A model generated the notes under the pieces. That model was given only the letters and a program-made list of their open reading frames with translations, did not search any database and was not told the DNA's origin. From contig NZ_JADPQF010000002.1 in the NCBI RefSeq assembly GCF_015687155.1, positions 124,001 to 188,000 on the forward strand: a DNA stretch of 64,000 nt, written 5' to 3'. The translations under genes were made by a program, and so were the position numbers. Positions 1 to 8,931 of the stretch are shown here, in pieces. The stretch comes from Aliikangiella sp. G2MR2-5. Lineage in GTDB: Bacteria > Pseudomonadota > Gammaproteobacteria > Enterobacterales > Kangiellaceae. Each line of letters starts with the position of its first letter. Within the stretch, counting starts at the first letter, position 1.

Positions 1-119
1 GCCGGTCCGGTAATTTCAAACATATATTCTGAAGTAGGAGGCGTTTCACCGTCTCCACTGCCTCCGCCACAAGCAACCATGGCTACAAGTAGGCCTGAAA
101 TAAATAAACTTTTTTTCAA
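1..119 (-). CDS. Lipoprotein, N-terminal fragment (runs off the window)
   Basis: Forty codons at the window edge encode a lipoprotein signal: MKKSLFISGLLVAMVAC, then a Gly/Ser-rich linker (GGGSGDGE) and the first residues of the mature protein. The lipobox VAMVAC predicts acylation of Cys17. The start is a TTG at 119-117, chosen because AAAGGAG lies 7 nt upstream and no ATG is available in frame before the signal. The function cannot be told because the body of the protein lies outside the window. Confidence 0.75.
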   Translation of the reverse strand, partial: MKKSLFISGLLVAMVACGGGSGDGETPPTSEYMFEITGP

Positions 120-256
120 AAGAACACTCCTTTACCATTGCATCTTTTATAATTTGCTAACTTTATCTAACAAAGTACACTAGAACTAAAGCAAACAACA
201 CTTACCTTCAGATTACCTCTTTATGTGCACAATATTAAGTAAATAGTAACAAAAAA

Positions 257-484
257 CTAACTCATCGATACTGCAACGACCAATCCGATAAAGATTAAAA
301 GCGTGCTCTGAAAAATACTGGCTGCAATATTTCCATGCTTAATTTCTTCAATAAAATCTATTTTTGTAAAAATAAACTTATCAATAACAACTAGAGCGAA
401 AACGCTGACAATGAGTGTGACTAGAGCATATACCAAATTGATCGCTAGAAATGTAAAAGTTTGTTCGAGTGAACTTATTTCCAT
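257..484 (-). CDS. DUF350-family small membrane protein
   Basis: A 75-residue protein with two hydrophobic segments (about residues 10-37 and 53-74) around a short polar loop with HGNIAASIF. The GN-AA pattern before the last helix is typical of DUF350 proteins, inner-membrane proteins of unknown function. The ATG is preceded by GAGGA at good spacing. The gene starts 15 bp after the end of the metzincin-like protease gene on the same strand, so the two are probably co-transcribed. The pairing may point to a shared envelope role, but that is an inference. Confidence 0.75.
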   Translation of the reverse strand: MEISSLEQTFTFLAINLVYALVTLIVSVFALVVIDKFIFTKIDFIEEIKHGNIAASIFQSTLLIFIGLVVAVSMS

Positions 485-499
485 AAATTTTTCCTCTGA

Positions 500-1726
500 T
501 TATTTTTCTAATATTGTAAATGGGGCTTCTGGCTTCTCATGCTTCCAGCCAATAGCATAGGCAGTAATAGGGTGAACCTCACTATCATCAAGTTTTTTAC
601 TATGAAAATTCATAATATCAGTCACCGCATAGTTAGCAGCGTCTTTTATACTATAGAGGTCATCGGCTCCAAATAAATGCAGCATTTCATGTGCTTGAGT
701 ATAATGGAGTTTATCCCAACGATTTCGTTTCACCTGATTCATTAGCATCACATATTCATCCCGACAGCGTGAAATAAACTCGGTAATTAGCCTACCATTT
801 CTATAACTATTTTTCTGATGGGTATATCCACAACGTCGGGCAAATGATCGTTGATCAAAATTACTATGAAGAATAACAACTCCCTGATCCGCTTCTTCCA
901 TTTGAATTTGCTTGTCAATAAAATCTCCTATGCTTCTTTCCCCCAGTCCAGTTGCTATCGCACTAACAAATGACTCTATCTCTTTGCGAGGACTTTTGTA
1001 GGAAACTTTTGAAAGACGATTTATATGAGGATTCCTTTGAACAAGAAACGTTTTATTTGTAAAGCTCAGTTCTTCAACCTTGTAGCTAATACCCTTGTCC
1101 TGATTCCAAGCCTCAACTTCTCCCAGCACTTGCTGACTTCGCTGAATAGCAGTTTTGCTCCACCTTGTATTGATACCATCATCAATAAAGACATAGGCCA
1201 CGATGACTTTTCCCGTCAAACTTTTAGCCGGTCCACTCCCTCTTGTAGCGACATAGTCATTGTTGAAACTTCTCTCGCTCTCTATTTTGGCTAGATATTC
1301 CCTGAGCTGCTTAATTCTGGAGTCGGTACTACGCTCATACCCCAAAGACTGTGCTCTGACAAGATTGTCCAAGGCAAAGCGCATATGCCAACGCTCCTGA
1401 TGAATATCGGCCGCCATAATATAGAGATGTCTCAATGGCTGTTTCTCTTCAACATTGCTTCTTTCAGCAATCTTTAGCGCTTTCTGAATTGCCATCAGCT
1501 TAGCATTGGTAGAAGTTGTTGTTAGTGCCTCATTATAAGCCTGATAGAAGTCCGGATATTGACTTTTAAGTTTTGAGTCATGAATAGCATTCGTTGATGA
1601 TTGCCGAGCTTTGGTTTGCGTGGCGTTAGTGCTGCTATCGCCAGGCTCCCGATCACTGAGAACAAAAAGCAACAGGCACAGAAATACAAAAGTATAAAAT
1701 AAATTAGATAGAACTTTGGCAGCCAA
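500..1726 (-). CDS. Secreted metzincin-like zinc protease (HExxHxxGxxD)
   Basis: A 408-residue protein with an N-terminal hydrophobic segment (about 8-24: signal peptide or anchor) and a helical region around 60-150. The C-terminal domain carries H346-E347-M-L-H350 followed by G353 and D355, matching HExxHxxGxxD, with Asp as probable third zinc ligand. DIMNF about 25 residues later looks like a Met-turn, so a metzincin-type fold is likely. No ATG lies near the start. TTG at 1726 is used because it places the signal segment at the N-terminus. The substrate is unknown. The DUF350 gene follows 15 bp downstream. Confidence 0.75.
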   Translation of the reverse strand: MAAKVLSNLFYTFVFLCLLLFVLSDREPGDSSTNATQTKARQSSTNAIHDSKLKSQYPDFYQAYNEALTTTSTNAKLMAIQKALKIAERSNVEEKQPLRHLYIMAADIHQERWHMRFALDNLVRAQSLGYERSTDSRIKQLREYLAKIESERSFNNDYVATRGSGPAKSLTGKVIVAYVFIDDGINTRWSKTAIQRSQQVLGEVEAWNQDKGISYKVEELSFTNKTFLVQRNPHINRLSKVSYKSPRKEIESFVSAIATGLGERSIGDFIDKQIQMEEADQGVVILHSNFDQRSFARRCGYTHQKNSYRNGRLITEFISRCRDEYVMLMNQVKRNRWDKLHYTQAHEMLHLFGADDLYSIKDAANYAVTDIMNFHSKKLDDSEVHPITAYAIGWKHEKPEAPFTILEK

Positions 1727-1869
1727 GCAGCAAACATCCCGGACAGATTCAACTACTCTGATTCTATCTCATTCAAACGGATTCATTCAATCTCGACACA
1801 AAAGGCAAGCCAGCTTTGTTCTGACGTGCATAAAGATTTTTATAAAATAATGTCTTGCCCAGCTCTATA

Positions 1870-2475
1870 CTAGCTATGTACCCAATTGTCAGGCTCGTCA
1901 CTATTATTGGGAGAAAGTCCCAGAATATCGCCTTGGGTAGAAACCCCCAAGCCTAGAACTGTACGATTTGCGTAGTTGAAATAGGCGACAACCTGATTCA
2001 CTTCGAGTATCTCTCCATCACTAAATCCAGCTTGTTTCATTTCTTTAAGCAACGACTCTTCAACCTGATTAGGAGCGAGAGTAAGAGTTTTAGCATAGCT
2101 AAAAAGCGTCTCGTATTTCTCTGATAATGAGTCACTAAGTCGGTCATCAACAATAGATTTTCTAAAGGCTTCCGCTCTAGTATCGTCATTGAGCAAGCGT
2201 TTGTATCCTTGAAAATGATGTTCCACACAATAGCTACAATCATTCAAATAGCTGACATAGATCCCCAAAGCTTCTAACCAGTGTTTTTCCAGTTGATTAC
2301 CATTATGGTGAAGTACATTTTTATAGAGAGCCATATGCCCTTCCAGGCTATGGGGCCTTAAGCTGTGCACCAATAAAATATTGTCTACATTATTATCAGG
2401 CCCAACAACTCTATGATAGAGTTTCTTCAGTTTTCCCGTTGCCTTATCGAAAGGAATGGTTGTTATCCAGGTCAT
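1870..2475 (-). CDS. AhpD-like / carboxymuconolactone decarboxylase family protein
   Basis: A 201-residue all-helical protein of the peroxidase-related AhpD family. The signature DCSYCVEHH has the CxxCxxxH arrangement in which the two cysteines form a redox-active pair that reduces peroxides. The ORF is open to a GTG at 2502, but ATG at 2475 is preferred: GAGG lies 8 nt upstream and the protein then begins MTWITTIPF as family members usually do. It is apparently monocistronic. The physiological substrate cannot be told. Confidence 0.8.
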   Translation of the reverse strand: MTWITTIPFDKATGKLKKLYHRVVGPDNNVDNILLVHSLRPHSLEGHMALYKNVLHHNGNQLEKHWLEALGIYVSYLNDCSYCVEHHFQGYKRLLNDDTRAEAFRKSIVDDRLSDSLSEKYETLFSYAKTLTLAPNQVEESLLKEMKQAGFSDGEILEVNQVVAYFNYANRTVLGLGVSTQGDILGLSPNNSDEPDNWVHS

Positions 2476-2763
2476 ACCGCATGCCTCTAGCTCATTGAAC
2501 ACTCTTCATTATTGATGCATATGCATCTTTTATCAAGTGATTTAAGGTTTTTCCCGATCTTTGATCACACATTGCCTGATAGCTACTAATTGAAATAACT
2601 CAAGTGTTTGCGAGACACCATTCAAATCTGAGACTATGGGCAATCAGGTCTTACCCACGACGGTCAACTACTTTCAAATTCCGAAAATTCATTAGCCATC
2701 CCTTGGACTACTCTATTTTTCTGGTTACACTGCCTTATTACAGAAAATTGATCGGGCAAATTA

Positions 2764-4989
2764 ATGAAATACAAACTTGGCAATCTTTTAATCGGAATGG
2801 GGCTTTTGATATTTGGTTTCACTCCCTTCCTTTCTGCAAAAAAGCTCACCGTCGAACGAATTTACTCGTCTCCCTCGTTAACCGGACCTAGTATGAGAGG
2901 GCTCCAGATTTCTCCAGACGGGAGTAGAGTCACTTTCCTGAAGGGAAAAGAGACAGACTATGAACGACTCGATCTGTGGGAGTATCATATCCCAAGCGGC
3001 CAGACTCGCATGCTAGTCAATTCGGACGATTTGCACTCAGGCAATGAGAACCTTTCAGATGAGGAAAAAGCTCGTCGCGAGCGTATGCGCTTAAGTGGAA
3101 CCGGAATTGTTAGATACCGCTGGTCCAAAGATGGTACTGCGCTATTATTTCCACTAGCAGGCGATATTTACTACTATAATCTTCAATCGAAAAAGGCTGA
3201 AAAACTGGTTTCCACGCCCGAATTTGAAACCGACATTCGCTTTTCCCCCAAAGGAAATTATGTTTCCTTCATAAGAGATCAAAATCTCTACGTCTACGAC
3301 CTTAGAACAGGCACTGAAAAGCAGATCACTAAAGAAGGTGGCGGCCATATTAGAATGGCAATGGCCGAATTTGTTGCTCAGGAAGAAATGGATAGAATGA
3401 CTGGCTACTGGTGGTCAAATGATGAAAGCAAAATCGCGTTCACTAAAGTTGATGAAAGTCCGGTAGAAGAAGTTACACGAACGGAAATATATGCTGACGA
3501 AATAAAAATGATTAAACAACGCTATCCGTTTGCCGGAAAAAACAACGTCGAAATATCGCTGGCAATTACTGAATTAAAAAGTGGTAAAGTAAAGTGGATT
3601 GATCTGGGAAAAAACAAGGACTTTTACCTGCCGAGAGTCAAGTGGACGGAAGATAACAATCGACTTACTTATCAATGGCAGAGCAGAGATCAAAAAACCT
3701 TAAAGCTGAACAGATATAACTGGAAAAGCGAAGAACAAATTACCTTAATCAATGAAAAAAACAAAACCTGGATTAACTTAAATAACGACCTCTATTTTCT
3801 CAAAAATAATCAGGAGTTTATCTGGGCTTCAGAAAAGAATGGTTTTAACCATCTATATCTCTATGACAATAGAGGAAGACAAATCAGGCAACTTACTAAA
3901 GGCAAGTGGGTAGTTAAAAATATTGAGAACCTTGATCAGAAAAATAGAGTTGTCTATTTTACCGCAACAAAAGATTCACCACTAGAAACTCACCTTTACT
4001 CTGTCTCTTTGGATGGAGGTAAAATTAATAAAATTACTCAAGAAGAAGGTGTTCACGGAATTGTTTTTTCAGATGATAGTCAGTCCTATATCGACTATTT
4101 CTCCTCTCCAAAAACGCCGCCTCAAATAAGTTTAAAGGACAATAATGGCAAACTTATCGCGTGGCTTAACGAGAATAAAGTTGATGCGAATCATCCCCTG
4201 GCAGAATACATCAACGACTTTATCCAACCTGAATTTGGTAGCTTCAAAAATGACAAAGGGATTGAGCTCTTTTATCGTTTGTACAAACCGTCCGGTTTTG
4301 ATGAAAATAAGAAATATCCAGTATTGGTATTTTTATACGGAGGACCTCATGCCCAAATGGTTACTAAGAGCTGGCAAAGTTACTTCTTACAATTTATGGC
4401 GCAGAATGGCTATGTAGTTTTCACTCTGGACAATAGAGGCTCAAACTATCGTGGTAAAGCCTTTGAAGATCCTATCTATCGCGCTATGGGCTCGGTCGAA
4501 ATAGATGATCAGGTGGCAGGAGTAAAATATTTGCGCCAGTTTTCCTGGGTTGATAGCGAAAAAGTTGGAATCCACGGTCACAGTTATGGCGGCTACATGA
4601 CGTTAATGGCAATGTTCAAGGCCCCAGATTATTTCAAAGCGGGTGTTTCAGGCGCACCAGTTACAGACTGGGAATTATATGATACACACTATACAGAACG
4701 CTATATGGGACATCCTGACAAAGATAGTGAAGCTTACAAAAATTCGTCAGTATTTCCTTACGCAACAAATTTAAAAGGTCCGTTATTAATTTATCACGGA
4801 ATGGCTGATGACAATGTATTGTTCAAGAACTCCACCAAACTTTACAAGCTTTTACAGGATAACAATATTCCATTTTATGTTATGGACTACCCTGGCAAAA
4901 AGCATAGTATTCGGGGTAAAAAGACAGGGATGCATCGAATCAATTTAATAAAGAATTTTTTCGACCTTCAATTCGGACTTAATCGTTAG
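2764..4989 (+). CDS. Dipeptidyl-peptidase IV (S9B serine peptidase)
   Basis: A 741-residue exported peptidase that removes X-Pro or X-Ala dipeptides from peptide N-termini. Residues 1-25 form a Sec signal peptide ending SAKK. A beta-propeller covers roughly 45-480; the double-Glu substrate motif (FVAQEEMDRM) that binds the peptide amino group is present. The C-terminal alpha/beta-hydrolase domain has Ser607 (GHSYGGY), Asp682 (GMADDNV) and His714 (KKHSIR), the expected order. Length matches the family. A strong stem-loop lies just downstream. The periplasmic location is inferred from the signal. Confidence 0.93.
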   Translation: MKYKLGNLLIGMGLLIFGFTPFLSAKKLTVERIYSSPSLTGPSMRGLQISPDGSRVTFLKGKETDYERLDLWEYHIPSGQTRMLVNSDDLHSGNENLSDEEKARRERMRLSGTGIVRYRWSKDGTALLFPLAGDIYYYNLQSKKAEKLVSTPEFETDIRFSPKGNYVSFIRDQNLYVYDLRTGTEKQITKEGGGHIRMAMAEFVAQEEMDRMTGYWWSNDESKIAFTKVDESPVEEVTRTEIYADEIKMIKQRYPFAGKNNVEISLAITELKSGKVKWIDLGKNKDFYLPRVKWTEDNNRLTYQWQSRDQKTLKLNRYNWKSEEQITLINEKNKTWINLNNDLYFLKNNQEFIWASEKNGFNHLYLYDNRGRQIRQLTKGKWVVKNIENLDQKNRVVYFTATKDSPLETHLYSVSLDGGKINKITQEEGVHGIVFSDDSQSYIDYFSSPKTPPQISLKDNNGKLIAWLNENKVDANHPLAEYINDFIQPEFGSFKNDKGIELFYRLYKPSGFDENKKYPVLVFLYGGPHAQMVTKSWQSYFLQFMAQNGYVVFTLDNRGSNYRGKAFEDPIYRAMGSVEIDDQVAGVKYLRQFSWVDSEKVGIHGHSYGGYMTLMAMFKAPDYFKAGVSGAPVTDWELYDTHYTERYMGHPDKDSEAYKNSSVFPYATNLKGPLLIYHGMADDNVLFKNSTKLYKLLQDNNIPFYVMDYPGKKHSIRGKKTGMHRINLIKNFFDLQFGLNR

Positions 4990-5004
4990 ATTTAATCCTA
5001 TATT

Positions 5005-5040
5005 TCCCGAGGCTGATAATCGTGTTTATCAGCCTCGGGA
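5005..5040. terminator. Stem-loop between convergent genes
   Basis: A perfect 15-bp inverted repeat (5005-5019 and 5026-5040) with a 6-nt loop lies between the ends of the DPP IV gene and the convergent gene at 5068. There is no clear U-tract on either side, so it may act as a bidirectional or 3'-end-stabilising structure. Confidence 0.6.
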
Positions 5041-5067
5041 CTCTAAAGGCAAATCCCATGAATACTT

Positions 5068-5547
5068 TTAGTGCTGAACTAACAGAGGGATTAGTATTGC
5101 TGAAACCATTCCAATTGCAAAAAACACAAACATAATCAAAACAATAATCCCGGCAAATTTCCAGAAAGATTTTTGCTGTTCCAGGGCTGCCGCGATATCG
5201 GCAATACTCTGGCTGACCAATGCTTGTTGAATACGACTCGAATATCGAAATAGATACAGGCTAGGAAAAAAATATAGCAGAGCAAAAACCAGATAAAACA
5301 GTCCCATCCCTATCCCTATCCCTATTCCCATTCCTGTCGGTGTATTGGTATTGGCAGCCTGCTGGAATGCTGCGCCACCAACCATAATCGCAATACCGGC
5401 AAGAATCATAAACCCGCATCCAATGAACCCCATGATTGAACACATTCTTGCCCATCCTTTGGTTTCTCTCAATGGCTGAAGTAATGTTTCCAGCTCTCCC
5501 TTTGACTGAAGATTTGCCTGCGGTGGGGCGTAATGCTGATCTGACAT
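5068..5547 (-). CDS. DUF5362-like four-helix membrane protein
   Basis: A 159-residue protein with a polar N-terminus (MSDQHYAPPQANL) and four hydrophobic segments (about 36-60, 72-98, 103-110 with the end of the second pair, and 130-156). The region resembles small DUF5362/DUF4064-type inner-membrane proteins. Residues around 73-81 read GIGIGIGMG and are encoded by a hexanucleotide repeat. A GGAG site precedes the ATG. The function is unknown. Confidence 0.6.
   Translation of the reverse strand: MSDQHYAPPQANLQSKGELETLLQPLRETKGWARMCSIMGFIGCGFMILAGIAIMVGGAAFQQAANTNTPTGMGIGIGIGMGLFYLVFALLYFFPSLYLFRYSSRIQQALVSQSIADIAAALEQQKSFWKFAGIIVLIMFVFFAIGMVSAILIPLLVQH
5302..5334. repeat. Hexanucleotide microsatellite (CCCTAT) inside the membrane protein gene
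   Basis: Three to five near-perfect copies of a CCCTAT/CCCATT unit encode alternating Gly-Ile in the gene on the minus strand. Because the unit is 6 bp, slippage would change the number of Gly-Ile pairs without breaking the frame. Confidence 0.7.
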
Positions 5548-5763
5548 ATAAACTCCCTATTATTGTTTTAGTACTACCGGAGTTTGCATGAATACCTGGA
5601 TCACTTCAAGTGTTCAGCTCTTAATTAAATTGCTCTCGCTATCCTGTGATAGCGCTAAATAACAAAACCATATTGCCCCAACTCTTTAAAATATATTCTT
5701 TCCGCCTATTGAGCGAAGCTCCCCTGGTGGTCCATCACTTTTAAAAATTTCGTTAGCTTGCAA

Positions 5764-8241
5764 TTAGTTTACGCGATTAACCAAATAGTCAACGAGCCCA
5801 CTAATAAATTTGGGCATGTTCTCTATTGTAGTAGCAATTTCCTTAGCCTTGAAATAGTGTTCGATGAGTTTATCTCTAGCCCCTTTTTCTCCTAGACAGG
5901 TTACAAATGAAGCCTTTTTTCTCGCAGAATCGTGCTGAACGGGCTTTCCCAAAACCTCAGTGCTAGATTCTACATCCAGCAAGTCATCTTTAATCTGGAA
6001 AGCCAATCCCAGGTGATGACAAAATGACTTGATTTTTCCTTTTTGTATATCATTTTCTCCCGCTAATATAGCCGGAATCATTACCGCGGCCTCAATTGCC
6101 AGAGCAGTTTTCAGGAAACAAATATCGTGCAATTTTTGTGCATCAGTATATTCAGCCACTGACTCGAGATCGAGCAACTGTCCTTCACAAATAGCCTGAG
6201 TTGTATTAGCTGCATAGCGAATAGATTCAAGTACATATTCAGGCTTGACCCCTTTCACTTTTGTTTGAACTTCAACGGCGTTCATCATCAAATAGAGCCC
6301 TGCAAGTTCAGCCTTTGCCTCACTTTCACAAACAGTATGTAAAGCAGGCCTGCCTCTTCTTATGGGCGCATTGTCCTGAGATGGTTTATCATCAAAAATA
6401 ATTGATGCCGTATGCATCTGCTCTAACAATTGAAGAACTGGAACAGTTTCTCTATCCGAAAAACCATACTTTTCAGTCATGAAAACATATGCCATTACTG
6501 AGCGTATTCGTTTGCCGCCAGCTTCCAGACTGTAATTGGCAGCTTGTCTTAATTCCTGACTCTTCAGTCTGGCGTGCTGAGGGAGCAAAACATGGGAATC
6601 AACAAACTTTCTAGTATTTTGATATTTTTCTCTGAATTTCTTTTTATCTTCTTCCCTGGTGGAAAAAAAGTGACTTACTTCTCTACTTACCAACTTGTCA
6701 AACCAGGCGATATCATTTGGTGTACGAACTAATTGATGAATGAGTCTATCAAAGGGCTCATTTCCGGTTTTTAACAATGAAACTTCGACTTCGAGATACT
6801 GTTCTTCTCCGATAGATGAGCGTAAATTTTTATGCGCATTGATGCTTCTCTCCAGCAGCAATTGCTTACTCAGTGGATGACTCTCAAATACATTATTTAT
6901 CAGATAATAAACAACAGCCCAGTAGATACGGTATGGATTGAGCGTTATTTTGCCTTCGCTTTTCTGGTGAAAAAGATAGTAACTATAAGGCGTTACATTT
7001 CCTTCACGCAAGTCATCAAAGATATCTTTGATATCGTCATTAAATTGATTATAGATTCCGAAGCAAAAGGTCCGATAGTCAAATGAGTCATTGCGGCGAC
7101 TATCAACGAGCTCTCTTGCAACTAACCTGCAACCGGCAGATTTAAGAATAATGGGATTGTAAAGTTCTTCTATTGAATAGTCTCCATGCTCGAGTCGACG
7201 TTGGCGGTCTATGTCCTGTGCGGTAAAAAAGATAAACGCTTGTTCAAAAAATTCTCTCGCGTATTCTTCACTCTGACTTTCCTTAATCGTTTCAAATGAC
7301 TCTCTCAACTCACGATATACAAACTTCATGGATTCCTGAACGTCCTTAGAAAATTCTGGACAGTCGACAACCTTTCCCTGCAGAAAGCTCTGCTTTATTG
7401 CTTGATTAAATTTTTGTTTATCCTGAAAACTGAGAGCCTTTGAAGAATCCTGCAAATCATCAACCAGCGGATAAGTGAGTCCGTAGCAATATCCTAATCG
7501 AATAGCTTTATCGAGCCTTCTAGCTAAAGATTTTTTATCGAGTTCCTGTGGCAAATCAATCAGTTGATGAAGGATTACTCCAGCTATGATTTTAACCAGT
7601 TTTCTCATGCCATTTGTTTTGTCAAGGTGCTCGGGCATTTTTTCCTGAACAGTTGCCAATTTCCCCATCAACCATTGAATAGTAGAAGAAATACCAATTT
7701 CTCTGGACTTCCTGTAAAGCCATAGCTCATTGAATTTTTGTGCGGTTGATTGATCAGATGGCTCAGAGCGGCTTCGTAGCCAGCGATGTATTCGTTTTAC
7801 AATTGAATTTAGCTTCTTTTTAGTATCTCGATCATTCAATGATTTTCCCAGATCTCGCATAAAGAGATAGGAGATTGATTTCTCAAGATACTCTTTCAGT
7901 TTATTATCAGCTTCTAACTTTTCAAGAAAAGTCCAGCTATCTACACTCGCCTGTAGTTGTGCTCTACTTTCCAGCTCGGAGAGACTTAACAAACCGGTAG
8001 TTTTGTAATTCTCTTTCCAATTGAAAAAATCTTTAGTCAATTCTTCCAGACTATCATCTGCCTTTGCTAATAAATGGATTTGATTTAGATACCAGTCAGC
8101 TCGTTTTTCTGCTTTAGCATAACAAGCAGGATCAACATAAAAGTCACCAGATATATTTTTTGCTAACTGCTTTTCTTCGCTTTGGCGAGACGCTTCAGGT
8201 TCCAGGATGGCATGAGTTAAAAACTGTGACATTCTATTCAA
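5764..8241 (-). CDS. Double-domain class I isoprenyl synthase (polyprenyl synthetase with N-terminal synthase-like domain)
   Basis: An 825-residue protein. The C-terminal third is a trans-isoprenyl diphosphate synthase: GGKRIRS (about 569), first Asp-rich motif D617-D618-KPSQ-D623, RRGRPALH after it, and second motif D752-D753-LL-D756. Such enzymes condense isopentenyl diphosphate with allylic diphosphates. The N-terminal half also shows paired motifs, D261-D262-LQ-D265 and D402-D403-IK-D406, with almost the same spacing (141 versus 135 residues), but no GGKR. It may be a second synthase, a terpene synthase or a regulatory partner. TTG at 8241 is used (AAAGGA 8 nt upstream); the next ATG is 8232. 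No isoprenoid genes adjoin it. Confidence 0.85.
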   Translation of the reverse strand: MNRMSQFLTHAILEPEASRQSEEKQLAKNISGDFYVDPACYAKAEKRADWYLNQIHLLAKADDSLEELTKDFFNWKENYKTTGLLSLSELESRAQLQASVDSWTFLEKLEADNKLKEYLEKSISYLFMRDLGKSLNDRDTKKKLNSIVKRIHRWLRSRSEPSDQSTAQKFNELWLYRKSREIGISSTIQWLMGKLATVQEKMPEHLDKTNGMRKLVKIIAGVILHQLIDLPQELDKKSLARRLDKAIRLGYCYGLTYPLVDDLQDSSKALSFQDKQKFNQAIKQSFLQGKVVDCPEFSKDVQESMKFVYRELRESFETIKESQSEEYAREFFEQAFIFFTAQDIDRQRRLEHGDYSIEELYNPIILKSAGCRLVARELVDSRRNDSFDYRTFCFGIYNQFNDDIKDIFDDLREGNVTPYSYYLFHQKSEGKITLNPYRIYWAVVYYLINNVFESHPLSKQLLLERSINAHKNLRSSIGEEQYLEVEVSLLKTGNEPFDRLIHQLVRTPNDIAWFDKLVSREVSHFFSTREEDKKKFREKYQNTRKFVDSHVLLPQHARLKSQELRQAANYSLEAGGKRIRSVMAYVFMTEKYGFSDRETVPVLQLLEQMHTASIIFDDKPSQDNAPIRRGRPALHTVCESEAKAELAGLYLMMNAVEVQTKVKGVKPEYVLESIRYAANTTQAICEGQLLDLESVAEYTDAQKLHDICFLKTALAIEAAVMIPAILAGENDIQKGKIKSFCHHLGLAFQIKDDLLDVESSTEVLGKPVQHDSARKKASFVTCLGEKGARDKLIEHYFKAKEIATTIENMPKFISGLVDYLVNRVN

Positions 8242-8586
8242 ATTAACTTTCCTTTGTTCGATTTATTTCACTAGTTCATGTTAAGAATTATTTTCAGGCA
8301 ATAAATATACCAATAAACAAGACTAATAAAATCATTGACTTATATATGAACTCGTTTCTCGACATCTATACTTAACGGTTAAAGCAACTAAATTTTGGTT
8401 AAGAATTCACTTTGCCTTTGTCAATCAATGATCATTTAGCTAACGAGAGCAGTTCAGATTAATTGCTTATTTGATTGGGTATCTTATTGAAAATATGTAA
8501 CTAAATGTAAGGGGTCGTTTTCAGTTATTTAGCGTAAAATGAGAGAAAGTCGGAGAAAGACCAAATAAAAGAAATTAGTCTTACAA
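8242..8586. other. 345-bp AT-rich intergenic region
   Basis: No gene recognised. It should hold the promoter of the prenyltransferase gene; a minus-strand TTGACA at 8424-8419 is a possible -35 box but no good -10 follows. No clear terminator was found for the gene ending at 8587. Confidence 0.4.
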
Positions 8587-8931
8587 CTAATATTTCATTA
8601 CAAGTAACTCTGACAAATCAGGTTGCCATCCAAATTTTTTCATGTCGACTTTGTAATTTACTACAACAATCCCCTCTTCCTGAAGTATTGCTTTCTGCTT
8701 ATCGGCCTGAGGAGTTCCCTTCTCAAATGCGATACAGCCTCCACTGCGCAAAACTCTCTGCCAGGGGAGTCTGAGTATTGCCGGAGACTCTCGCAAAACC
8801 TTACCAACCAGCCTCGCCCGGCCGGGTAAACCTGCCAAGTCGGCAACCTGACCATAGGTGGCGACCTTTCCGTGAGGAATTTTTCTGAGAGTCTCTTGAA
8901 TTCTTCTTTCTTTTGTCACCTTATCCAGCAT
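8587..8931 (-). CDS. Alkyltransferase-like protein (ATL, MGMT homologue with Trp in place of Cys)
   Basis: A 114-residue protein of the O6-alkylguanine-DNA alkyltransferase DNA-binding domain family. The helix-turn-helix region (GKVATYGQVADLAG) and arginine-finger region (GRARLVGKVLR) are present. The active-site PCHR is replaced by PWQR, so it cannot transfer alkyl groups to itself. ATLs of this kind bind O6-alkylguanine and route it to nucleotide excision repair. ATG at 8931 is preferred; the open frame runs to a TTG at 8958. The gene overlaps the end of the TPR gene by 11 bp, which suggests translational coupling. Confidence 0.85.
   Translation of the reverse strand: MLDKVTKERRIQETLRKIPHGKVATYGQVADLAGLPGRARLVGKVLRESPAILRLPWQRVLRSGGCIAFEKGTPQADKQKAILQEEGIVVVNYKVDMKKFGWQPDLSELLVMKY

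Noticed and set aside
1522-1752. 76-codon frame with hydrophobic N-terminus
   Set aside because: Shadow of the metzincin gene; its hydrophobicity comes from the AT-rich signal peptide region.
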